A DNA stretch of 64,000 nucleotides, taken from positions 4,619,872 to 4,683,871 of the forward strand of contig NC_037601.1 of NCBI RefSeq assembly GCF_003073045.1. The letters run 5' to 3'. Numbering within the stretch: the stretch's first letter is position 1; the number at the start of each line of letters is the position of its first letter. The notes beneath the pieces are model-generated. The model did no database searches, was not told the DNA's origin, and saw only the letters and a list, made by a program, of their open reading frames with translations. Of the stretch, positions 1 to 12,600 are shown in pieces. Source of the DNA: Pomacea canaliculata (taxonomy: Eukaryota > Mollusca > Gastropoda > Architaenioglossa > Ampullariidae). Made by a program: the position numbers and the translations under genes.

Positions 1-3000
1 TTGGCAAGACCACAGCAGAACTCGTTGGTTGGCGACTGGGAATGGCTGGAGGATTGTTGGCCAACGTGCTGATCGTGGGTTCAGTGGAAACATGCTGGTT
101 CAGAGGTTTGTAACTCAAATGTTTCTGTGCAAACTCAGTTTTCAAAAGAGAAAGAGCAGTAAGCAAAACAGGTTTTTCAGTAACACTTGTTCACACTCTT
201 GAACAGAAGTCAGGATTTTCTGTCTGGAAAAGGCCCTGAACCTGTCTGCTTATTGTGTTCAATTCGACTTTAACTTGTTCATTGCTATCACCCTCACCCC
301 GACCATCACTAACCACCTCAAAATGTTGGGAATCCATCAAACTAATGTCTTCCAGGCCCACAGCCTCCTTCCGACACATACCAGGGTCAAGGTCAGGCTT
401 GCCAGGTGAAGCACTGTTCTTCATGCCATCAGGTACATGCTGGCCACCTTTTGGCAACAGGTCTCTTGATATATTGCCTGCACACGCTGATGTCCAGCCA
501 GAAGAGGTGGTTTCTGAAAGTCTCGTTCTCTCTAGTTGTTTTTTGACATCACTTCTGTAGTTGTTGGTATTTTTATCAGAAAAAACATTGTTGTAACTAT
601 CACCTGCAGAATGCGTTCTCCTCTCTTCTGTGGCTTTGACACTGATTCTTTCCCTGCTGTTTCTATCTTTCTGCACATTAGCAGGTACATTCAGAGGCAA
701 GTCACAAGTCGCATCATTATTTCTTGCAGACGTCTTCTCAAGTCTGAGGTTGTTTGATTCTACCTGCATTCTAACAACAGGTTCAAAAGAGACATGAAAT
801 GCATGTTTACGTGGAATCATAGCAAAACTCTCAGTCTCTGATCGAGAATTAACATTTTCTAATTTGGATTCTGTTCCAGAATGGAAATCCGTCTCACAAG
901 ACAAGGCAGTAGATATGGAACCATTTCGACTTTGTCCAGAACCTTTCTTGCCCACACAGGCAGCAGGTGACAGCTTTGCTTTAGAAGCCTCCTCAACTGC
1001 AATCTGCCCTGCCTGATCCTGCCCATCACCTAACAAGCACCCTTTCTTTAAGGAGCCTTGCACTGACCTGGCATCATCATCCTTCTGTTTGTTTATACTT
1101 GTCTCATGCTTATAGCGTAGTTGCGTGGGGATGAGATTCTGAGCTGCAGTTCCATCTGATGCATCAGTGGTCAGCTGAGACTGCAGCACCTGCTGAGGAG
1201 AGAATCGAGCTGTAGTATCTTGCTGCTTTGATCTCCCAAGTCCTGGTGCAACACACTTCTCTCTCTTTTTTCTGTCAGCCTGGTGAGTGAGGAGCCTGGA
1301 GGATGGGCAAGCGTGACCCCTTTCCTATGTTTCCCTAAGAGGAGACAAGATGTCCCTTGGGGAGGTAGGGGTGACTGTGTCACGAAGACTTGTGCTGGAC
1401 TTTGCTCCCAGCACTCTTGTTTCGGAAGAGAACATTGGCTGGGTTACAGTTCCTTCTCTTAAGCTGCCAGCAGATTCTGTGCCATGCAAAGCAACCGATT
1501 GCTTGCTGTCGTCTTTTAACAAAGGTGTCTGTTTCCTGCTTTCACCTTCACTAACTTGCTGCTTTTTCAGGCTGGAGAACTTCAACACAGCCTGAGCAAA
1601 GTTTGATGAGCTGGAGAAGTTATGTTGTTTAACAAAGTTCATGACACTACTTATACTCAAAGCATCCTCCATTGTTAGATCTGTTATGTTGCCATGAGTT
1701 AAATCCAAAAGTATTGAGGAGATGTCACGCTGAACAGTTTCATGATCTTCAGGAATTTTCTTGACTCCTGACTGTGATTGAGAAGCTGATGAAAAGCTCA
1801 AGTCTTCCCCATTGCTTAAAGTTCTATCACCTGAAACAGGATAGAATCAAGTTAACGCTCCAAAAGGATGCTCTAGCAACTAAACTCCAATATTTCTTGA
1901 GGTTATACACCCGCTGACCCACCACTGCCACAGTTATGTATGCTAAGCTTTAAATAGTTGCAAGTGCTTACCATCTTCATTGCCCTCCCCTTCTTCCTGG
2001 AGTAGAGAGTCAGAGTACTGCAGGCTGAAGGAGGTGACATCAACCTTACAGGATTGTCCTATCGGGGGCTATAAACTGGATTCCCAAACTGGGGCTACCA
2101 GGCAGACAAACACAAAAAAATGGAATATTTTTAAGGTTCTTAGCCATCTAAACATCAAACTAAGCTGTCCAAAATACCCCCCCCAAAAAAAAACAACAAA
2201 CATTAGCAACTCTACTACGATTTCTCTTTGAAAGCAATAATCAGGACTTCTGCTTTTATTCTACCCGAGGCACACCATCTCCTCCATCTAGTCTGCCTAG
2301 TGCCTCAGTTCTTGTGGCCATGTAAGAACTTATGGACATCTCCAGATGCTCTGGTTTATCATCTCCACCCAGGTAACCTGACAAGGTGGTGTCATTTCCA
2401 TCCCATTTGGCCTATGTTTGACAGAGCGGGTGATGCTGGAGACAGAAAAAATAAAAAATGCTTTTTTCCATGGACCATCACACGTCATTCCCTGTTTTGA
2501 TAAATCCATAGACTTTGAACAATGAGTCTAAAAACTGAAACATTTTGCTTTTTGGTCTTCGAAAAATGATCAAAGTAATTACAGTGTACCAGTGAAAGGT
2601 ACTGCTGATTGTAAAGTACACTAATAATAAATTACAATGACAGTAATGCGAGTCAGCAATGTTTTGACATCTGATGGAATTACTCTAAGTCTTTATCTGT
2701 ATAACTGCTGTATTGGATCAAAAGTTCAAGATTGTAAACTTAAGAATGGATCACTGATGTCAAGACATCTACTGTCAGGTTTGAAAAGCGTTAAAAGCAG
2801 AAATACCTCGCTAAATTATTGTCATGTTCAAACTGTTCTTCATCAGCAGCCAATTTAGCTTGGCTGAATCTGAAACACAGTAAAAAAAAAAAAAATTATT
2901 TTCAACAGGCTTACAGAATGAAAATACTGCTTCGTCTAATTTAAAATATTCAAAAATCACCTTTAAATACCAAAGAAACAGGCTACAGATTCATTCTAGT

Positions 3001-6000
3001 GACACACTGAGCTTTTCTTTGTTGTCAGTTTCAACTTTCAGGAAAGAAAGCAACTCACCTGCAGTCTGGAAGTTTTCTTCCCCAATATCAATCCTAGTTC
3101 CAGAAGCTGATGTTTCAAGTCATGGTCTGTTGTTTTTCCTGAAAGGAATCAAACTGTTAATGTGAGGCATCACCTATTTTATCAAATCTTCCTGATGGTG
3201 CACTTAACTTTAGAGCACAATGACCACAAATGTGGCTTTGCCAGGAAAGCAAGGGGAAGGCAACTTTCCTTCTTTTATTTATTAAGTTTTGTTGCCACTC
3301 TCTGTAAAACACACTGACACACTTTGAAAAAGAAAAGCAATATTTTTCTCCAGGTTATCAGTTAAAGTACTTGCTTATTTTGCATAAGACAAATAAAAAT
3401 TTTGTTTAAAAAGAAAGAAAAACAAAAAAGTATTTTACAAATTTGTTTTTTCAAAAATTAAAAAAAAAATCAGATTATATTAGATAATCACAATTTTAGA
3501 AGGCAGAAGTAAAATGAATGAATGAGTGTTTTTAAAAAGAAAGAAAGAAATTAAAAAAAAATTTTTCAGGACATAATAAGAAAAAATCATGTTCTAAGTT
3601 TCCCGTTTGTTCAAATTTTTCAAGAATTCCACAACTCTGTATAAGAAGTAAAAGACACTTTTGCACAAAAACATTTTAAATGTTTTTCACATTTATTTTC
3701 ATGTTAATGACCTTACACTGTTTGTCAAGAAAAACAAATTATACCAACCAAGAATTCCAGAACAGCTCAGGTGTGCTTCTCTCCATTCATCCCTGTTCTT
3801 GCATGCTGCTGTTACTGCTATTGAGAAAAAAGTCCAAATAAACATTCACAATGTACACATGCATCAGTACTTCCACATTGTTCTCAACTGTACCGAAATA
3901 CTTATATGAAAAAATATATCCAAAATAAACTGGACATTAAACTTTTATTAAAAAAGAAATTTAAAAGATTTAATTTTCTCCAAGTCTAACCTGATTAAGC
4001 AGGAGCAATATTATAAACCAACTTCTTTTACCCTTTTCCTTCTTTTTCAAAGGTGGAGCCAAAGGTCGTTTGAAAGGATCTTCAGTAGAATAAGTCATAT
4101 TCGTTTCAGGTACAGATGGCTGGGCTTGTACATTCAGGTCATCCAGTCTAGCAATTAGACACAAATCTCTGTCATTAATAAATGGACAGAAACATCTTAG
4201 CATTTATTCATGTTCAAATTCTTGTTTGAAATATGCTTGTAAAATATTCTGGAAATGTTTAAGGAAAGCTCTGCTTTAAGCAAAAAATGGAACAGCCTTC
4301 AAAAATAAGGTACATTTAAAGAATGACAATACATTTCATTAGAAAGTGAAAGAAAGATTGGGGAAAGAATGAAAAGAAAGTAACAAAAATATAACCTGTT
4401 ATTGCACGTATTCTCACCTTTTATCTCCAGCTGTCAACAAGTTTTCCTGACCAACAGTATGCTCTAAACCAAAGGAACCAAAGCTCGACTCCATAGCTGC
4501 AAACTGGTCCTACACACACACACAAAGTCAGTAAAATCTGTTGCTGAAGCTGGATGTGAGAATAAACACACACAAAAAAAGAAGACTACTTTTTCTGATT
4601 ATTCTTTAAATTCATTAAGATCAGCTTGTTCAACTGCACTGCTCTTATTATATCCACGTTTGGATATATGCAAGCATGTTTCTCAATACTTCCAGTGATA
4701 CTGTTGCTTCCCAGTTAACACTCGGGAAAAAAATAGTTTCCATTGTTATTTTTTTCATGTGAAAGACATCTGCACAATCCTCATAGCTAGTTAAGGTTGC
4801 TGCAATCAGTGAAATCATTCAGTGCCACCTTTATTCTGGAAATTTGAAAAAAATTCTTATACCCAATGGTCTGCAAATCAGAAATGGTAAATCCTCCACT
4901 CCCACTACCTATGATTTTCTCTCAAATGTAGTGTATGGACATTTCCACCAACTTGAGAATGCCAAGTCAAATTTACTGCAAGGAAGAATTCTGGGAATAA
5001 CTGGAATAAACTGAGCATGTTGGTTAATGTCCTAGAGGTAGAGAACAGATGTATCCTCTTATGCTACTTTTATGTTAAACCCACCTCAAGTGGCATATCC
5101 CGCTTGTTTGCCTCTGGTGTTTCCAGGCATGGTTTATCACCTTTCTGGCCAAAGCTAGCAGAGGCAGACATGTCAGAATTACGTAAAATATCTTCCACAT
5201 GAAATGAGCTGCCTTCTAGGAATGGATTCATTGTAACCTCCGTGTCATGTAAATGTAGGTTGGCAGTTGTTGGCATGAAAAACACAGCCTGCAAGCCAGA
5301 TTCCTCTTCACGTTTTGTCTCTGTAAGTTATCTGTTGACATGGCAAAAGAACACTTTTTAATGTTGTTCACTTGAGATTATAGTTGATTAAGTTGAATTT
5401 ATTTTTAACAGACTTCTGATATATTCCTGTTTTTATAAGATTTATAAAGAAAAACTCTCTCCCTCCCTTAAGCAGAATAGGAAGTGAATAAGGTCAGACA
5501 AGTCTTCTCCATTAAGCAGTTATTAGTAGAACAAAAAAAAAAAAAATTTTAACCTTCATTTATAAAGATATGCTAATGGAACATCAAAGTAAAGTAATCT
5601 TAAAAATGTTACCACAGAAACTCCTTTTCTTTTCATAAAGCTTGTCACTTAAGCATGAACCTATACAGCCAATACAAAAAGCTAGATATAGATAATAAGA
5701 TCCAACAATCCCCAGTGAGATGCCCAAACTTACATCAAGATGGGGAGCCTGCTGACAGATGTGTCCTGATCACAGGAAACCAGTTGGACATGATTTTCTT
5801 TCTTTCTTTCCGATGGTGTGAATCATTTCCATTACTGAAAAAAACCATATATATATATATACCAAGGATATCATGATGTGCAAATAAATTCGTGAAACTA
5901 TTGATCATTTGGCTGCATGCCATCATGATGATATCTGCCTGAGGACCAGATGCTGCAACTTATCAGCCAACTTGTGGACGGAATAAAGCTTTGGCACTAT

Positions 6001-6609
6001 GCATACGTGAGAAGCGACTGAACATAACACTTTCTGCAATCCTGTTCATCTACCAACAAAATGACAAAAAATTTGGCTTCAACACATTTTCCTAGACATC
6101 AAGCTTTGGGAATCAATTGTTGACCTACATCAGATAGCAGAGTTTCTGCTGCATGGACAAAAGATACAAGACACAAAGATGCAGAAAGAAAGCGCGAAAA
6201 GAAGCTGAAATATCTTTCCTAATTCCTTAAACAGCCTTTCCAAAAGACAGTATACACTTACACATGACATCACTTTTAAGTTATAAAACCTACCTCTCTG
6301 AACCACTGCTGCCATCTCCCTCCCCTTCCAGGAACAGGAGACAGTGCCAGTATGACCCTCTGCTGATTGCCGTACCAGGAAGAGAAACTTGCTGGTGGCA
6401 TGCTGATGTCCTTTCACTAGACGATAACTTTTCCAGCCTGACAGCAAAGCTCAGCATATTCTCTACCCTCTGCAACAGAGAAACATTGCATTTGGTTAAC
6501 TAAGAAATATACAACTGTACCTAAAAATTTTTAGAGGTACACAGTGATGGGAGAGGGGTCTACCCATGCTCAATCGAAAACAATTTCAACACAGGTCTTT
6601 ATTAAAAAA

Positions 6610-6647
<38 letters not shown>

Positions 6648-9600
6648 AAAGGTCTGAAAGTATCCCCAGTGGTGTAGTAGCTATGCAGTTTATTCAAAGA
6701 GTTGAAAACAATGATCACAGTCTGGTGTTGATGCAGTCTGTGATTTTATTTATTCAAAAAAAGCAAGATGAAGGGTGTTGTACATTCCATGACTGTGGTA
6801 CTTTTGCGAATGAATAGCTGAATAAAGAAAACTTGTATCTAATAGCACGATTTTCATTTTCAAGGTTATCCCAATAACCACAGCCACAGCAGCATCAATG
6901 CAGTGTAAGCTGAAAAAATTCCTGGAAAGACTTTAGAATCCCACAAAGAACACTTTCTTTCTGTATTAATCTGCTGTTAAAGTGAATCTATAAAGCCAAA
7001 GATTATCGGTCACCTGGTGTGGCAAGTCACTTCTGCCATTATCTTGCTTTATCAGCACTGTGTCCTCTCTGTCTGGCTGACAAAGCCAGCTCCTGCAGCA
7101 CAAAACAGTACAAATGTTAATGATAGCATAATAAGGTCAATTAGGATACAGACATATTTTAAAGCTACTAATTAACTTTAAGACATAGTTATAATTGAAT
7201 GTTCATCTCACGTTACAATGAATGCTGTTCCATTCTCCATCTTATAATGTTACTGTTTCACTCTCGTTTGTAAATTGTGAATGCTGCTTCACTTTCTGTC
7301 ATAATGTACATTGGGAGCAGGGTGCTCTTTCTCGGCTAGTGTTTAGGCAGTTTCTGCTTTGAATCTTAGGTGCCTGTTTTGTAAAAGGGACATATCTGAC
7401 GATATACATTGGCTGTGCGATTGGTCCAAATAAAGTGACAGAGCTAAGTTGTGAGTCGTGCAACTGGGTGCCTGTGTGTGCCTGACACTTTCAACTTGTA
7501 TAGTTTACTGGTCTGCTGTAATCTTTCTTTCCTCAAAATAAAAAGACTCATAAAAACAACAACTTTAAAGACATACTGATTCATTAAAATTGCAGGGGTG
7601 AGAATGCATTTACATGGCCGATCAGTCTTTTCAATCTTAATTTTTTTCAGTTTATCATCTCTGCAGATGATAGGAATTTTATTTAAAAAAAAAAAACAAA
7701 CAAACAATGAAAACCGCTGTTGCTCAGTGTGTCAAGTGCTTTTACACAAGTACCTCTCTCACAGCTTCAAGTTCATCTTCCGTGTCAATTTCACTACCAT
7801 CACCACTCATGAATTGGCGCCTGAGTGTTGCAAGAAGGTTTTCACCTTCAGCTGCACCTAAAAGCAGTAAAAAACAGTGAAATGCTTCTCGCTCAAAGCA
7901 TATAAAATGTTTCAGTAGTTAAAAGTTGTCACCCTTATCTAAGAAATAAAGCAGAGTGCAGCAATCTTTCACGCACATGTGTGTGTGTGTGGGTTGGGGG
8001 CTGGAATAAGAGCTCTATGCAAAAATCAAATTTTGTAGGGGTATTTCCTTTGTCTCCGAAACAGAAAGTTTGTAGTACATTCTGTTTGATCTATGCATCT
8101 TTATTTCAATGTTTGTGTTACCAATTATAAGATATAATACCAGTGGCCCCCCCAGTGAAAATGAACAGAAAGAAAACTTTTGTCAATGATTTTTATTTCA
8201 TTGACACTAACACCATTTCCTATCACCCACTCATTCACTCACTCTCCTACCACCCCACCCCAACATATTTCCTTATATGAGTATTCCGTTTGTCTAGAAG
8301 AGGGTTAGAATGTTGGATCTTCACTTCTTCTTGTTCGTAATCCCCCCCAGTGATAGGGCATAGGGCCGCAACTCTGCCTGGGTCTCCCAACCCAGCGCCT
8401 CCATGTGAGTTTCAGCCCACAGCTTGTCTTGTTAAATTGTCGGCCGACTTTCGCAAGGTGTGACCGATCCCACCCCACTTCAGCTTCTTGATGTCTAGGC
8501 TGGCAGGTTTTTGGTTGGTTCTCTCCACAGGTCTGTGCAGGATTTACCCTGCCAAAAGCCTGCCTGTTCTTGCCCCAGTCTCTTGTCTAGGGCATTCTTC
8601 AGTCTCTCCAGGATGATTCTGGTCAGCACCTTGTGAGATCTTTGTTCTGCATCCCCACTAATGACACTGTCATTCTTGTTCTCTACTGGCCTGCATGCAT
8701 TGGTGTTTTTCTTTCCTGAAAGAATTCTTGTAATTTCGTATAGTTTCTTTGTGTTATTTTGCCCAGCTGCTTGCTCTGCCTCTTCTGCCATTTATGTGCG
8801 AACTATCTCTTGTGATATGTGGCATTAGTGTAGTAAAAAACATCTTATGTTATCAAGTGGTGCATATTTCTGTCTAGACTTAGATTTAGACTGTACTTTT
8901 ATATCATTTTGCTGAAGCTGATAACACATTTTTATTTTATTGTGTGTTTGGTCAGATATGTAGCTAAAACAAGCACAACAAAGAACATAATTTACAACAC
9001 TATCATATGTCAGTAACTAAGTTAAATAAGCATGGAACAATTGAATGGAAGATTGACACATTAAACTAAAGAAACATCAACGAAGAAAAATTGGGCTTGA
9101 AAACAAAAAGAACTGCAAATTCAAGGGCACTGCAGGACACCTTTTAGTAATAAACATTAAATAACAATATCATAAACCGAAAATCAGAATAGCAACAGAC
9201 CTCGCTGGTTTGTCAGGGTGTGGCTGCTACGCAAAGAAGTCACCTCTATGTCTTCTCCATCCCCAGGAAAAGGAATAGGGGTCTTGTGAAAGTAACATGC
9301 ATCTAGTAAGCCTGCCAACAATTCACAATATTGACACAAATGCAAAAAAAACAACACTTTCAAGCTGATTTTCTTTGCCAAGATAATTCTGTGAATCATA
9401 TTCTAATGATGACTTCTCATTTTTAACTAAAAACTGTCACCACTAAGCTATTATCATCACAAACAAATTCCTGTAAAATCTGAATCTCTAGTTCAGAAAA
9501 GAATGGGTGAAAACAGTGGACCATTCACAGCACAGAATTGGATGATGTCTGTCTGGGACATAATCTCAACATTTATGAGCTGCCAGAAGCTTTTTCCAAC

Positions 9601-12600
9601 AAACAAAAATATGCAACATTAAAATAAAAGCCTGAACGTACTACACATATTTTTTAAACACCTAATCTTCATAATACCCCATAAAGCAGCTCCTATAGCA
9701 TAAAAAGTGGAGTGGTGTGGACATCAGTATACTCACCACTTTTGCTCATGCCAGCTACCTGCTGATTGCCCTTTGTATCCTTATCAGACTCTTGACCCTC
9801 TCCCAACCTGTTTTCCTCTTCATGGAATGTAGTCTCTGCTTGTGGGTCCCCACCTTGCATTTGTATAGTGGAATCCATGTCCATGTCCTTTGTTCTACTA
9901 TCTGCTACATCTGTTTCTTGATTCTTTTCTCTGCTTTTGATTGGGAGACTAAGAAATGGCTCCTCATCACTGATCTCATCATCATCACTGTCTTTATCTT
10001 CACATATGTCACTGAACTCTTCATCCAATTTTTGCAGTTCTTCAGCAGCAAACTCCACATCACAGACACTGAGATCAAGCTCATTTCCTTCATCAACATT
10101 ACCCAGTAAGCCTTCAGTAATAAAAGCCAGTGCTCTCTGTCCATGACCAGCGACCTTCACCGATGGCTCGGCAAGAAACTGAGGCTTTTTCTTGACAGTG
10201 TCTATCAAATGACTCCGACCCATCGGCAAATCTTTTGAGTCTTGCTTTGAGCTATCTGACCACTCTGTTGAGTCACCTACAATCTCTCTGCATGGTGACA
10301 GGACTGATCCAAAATTAAGTTTTCCCACTTTGGACGGAGCCCCTTTCGGTGTGTTTAATGGTAACATGCTGGATGACAAATCTGTTAAAAGAAATTCAGC
10401 AATAATGGTTATTTTCACATGCCACTAGCATTGAATTCAAATGAGAAATGCTGAGGCTTTTGTATAGGCTATAACTGTACATGATTTATAGCTTTAAGGA
10501 TTAAAAAAAACTATTATATATGAATAGTAATATTGACAGAAAAATATGATCAGAAATATCTAGAAATAAAGATGCATGTATCATAAACATATGGGTCACT
10601 ATATATGCAGATAATAACTGAGCAGATGTTTGTACTTGGAAAGCAGTATATGCACAGACATGCTGCACCCACATAACCCATAAAGTCCCACAGTTTGACC
10701 TCTGCCTTCGTGATTCAGACAATTCTCAAACTGAAAGGCATTTGGAAGCAAGGCTTCCATTTATGCTGTATGACTAGGAAAGTCTAGAGGTCAGTGACCA
10801 GTGTTTTCACTGTATCTGACTGTGACAGCACGGTGGTGATTGTTATTAGTCACATTCAAACCTGTATGCATATATACACACATAATAATAAATGCAAAAT
10901 TTGTTAAGCACATACTCACACTCTTAGGGAGTATGCTCTTAGCGCATAAGAACAAGAATGTAACATGGACAGCATAAGAGGGACAGAAAAACAAATAACA
11001 TATGAACTATAAACAAATAAACAACAGTACTAATGAAGAATAAAATCAAATACAGAAAACTCAAAGAGGAACCAAATAACAAGACCAAGAGCTGCGAGTA
11101 ACATAATATTGAAAAAAGGGTGTGAAAAAGGACTAGCATTATGGGAAAGGGTGTTAGGAGTAATGTTTACTAAAGAGGTGCATTTTCTGTCCATGTTTGT
11201 ACATGCATATGCACTGGGGCACATACAAAATGGATGTATTCTTGTGTATAAACATCATGCCAAAACATGCCCCATGCTGTTTACAAAAACGAAAATATCA
11301 TTTAGTTTTTCTTTTTAATGAATGCATTATTATCCATAGAGTTAGTCAACCAAATTTAGAACATCAAAGAAATGACAAAAAAGGTTCCTTGTTAAAGAAC
11401 AACTTGTAAGCAGTAAGTTGCTATCTTACCAGCAATGCTAGTAACTGGCGCCAGGAGCTCACAATCTGTTTTACGAGTATATTTGTTGCACAACCTCATC
11501 AGTCATATCAATTTGACACAATTCATGACACCAACTATATCAAATAAAACATTCAAAGCTTGCAGATACTGTTGCTGTTAATATAACATTAAACCCAAAA
11601 GATATGACAGCCTTTCAAAATACACATCCAGCTATAAAATCCTCAGGACATGACTGAACAGCAAATATAAAAATTTTGTCTTCTCCTTTCAATCATCTAT
11701 TCATTTACATGAGTTTAGCTTACAGAGAATTAAAAAAACAAACAAACAAAAAAAAACCAAACCAAACCAAACAAAACAAAACAAAAAAAAACAACAACTG
11801 AAGGGAGGGGGAGGTACATACTGATATCACTGATCAAAATACACGCACAAACTTTTGATAAACTGGAAGGAATGGCTGTTTGGATTTATGCCTATTCAAC
11901 AAAGTAGCTAGAATCCAAAATCTGGCGATGAGAATAACTGGAACCAAAAGGTCAACTCTGATTCATGCCATGGACACAGTAATGGGACTGCAAAGTCTGG
12001 AGGAGATGCCACACCAAGATCCTTATCCAAGTTGCAAAGTTTAAAAGACTGATCAGTCACACAATACACAAGAGAATGTCAGAGCCCCAAAACTTACATC
12101 AGCCCTGAGCAGCCTACGACAATCCACAGCACAGTCTTACGATGGACTCTCTCTCATTGCAATATCCCTGGCAATGAGGTAGCTGACAGACTGTCAATGG
12201 ATGAAAGAACGCTGGCTCAAGAGACCTTCCAGGTCAGTTTTGCTGATGCAAAAACAATGCCAAGCAACAGAAAAGTTGGCTCTAACAGCATACAAGCTAC
12301 AGCAGTCAAGATTCACTTTAGAGAAGAACAAGTGACAGCTCCAACGCCTGGCCCCAATGACAGTGGCCCCTTCCTGCAGGACTGTCCAGCCTATCAAATA
12401 TGAAAAGCAGAGACATGACCTGCTTACACACTGTTGAAAGAAAAGACCTTTAGATCCCAGCAGTGTCTATAGCATTTAGTGGATATAACATAGCACACCA
12501 GCTTCTGTCAGGGTAACTGTCCAAGTGTTCGATGAAGAAAAAGAATGTATACACAGTAATGCCGGCAATGGTTCCATACACATTTTCCAGTAAGTTGCTT

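Noticed and set aside
255-560. Plus-strand ORFs at 255-560, 536-757 and 1350-1595
   Set aside because: They are antisense to the coding frame of the CEP192-like gene and show no recognisable motif.
1325-1327. Selenocysteine or programmed readthrough at the stops in the CEP192-like exon
   Set aside because: One stop is TAG, no readthrough context or structure is evident, and other genes in the window also show single-base lesions; error or decay is the simpler reading.
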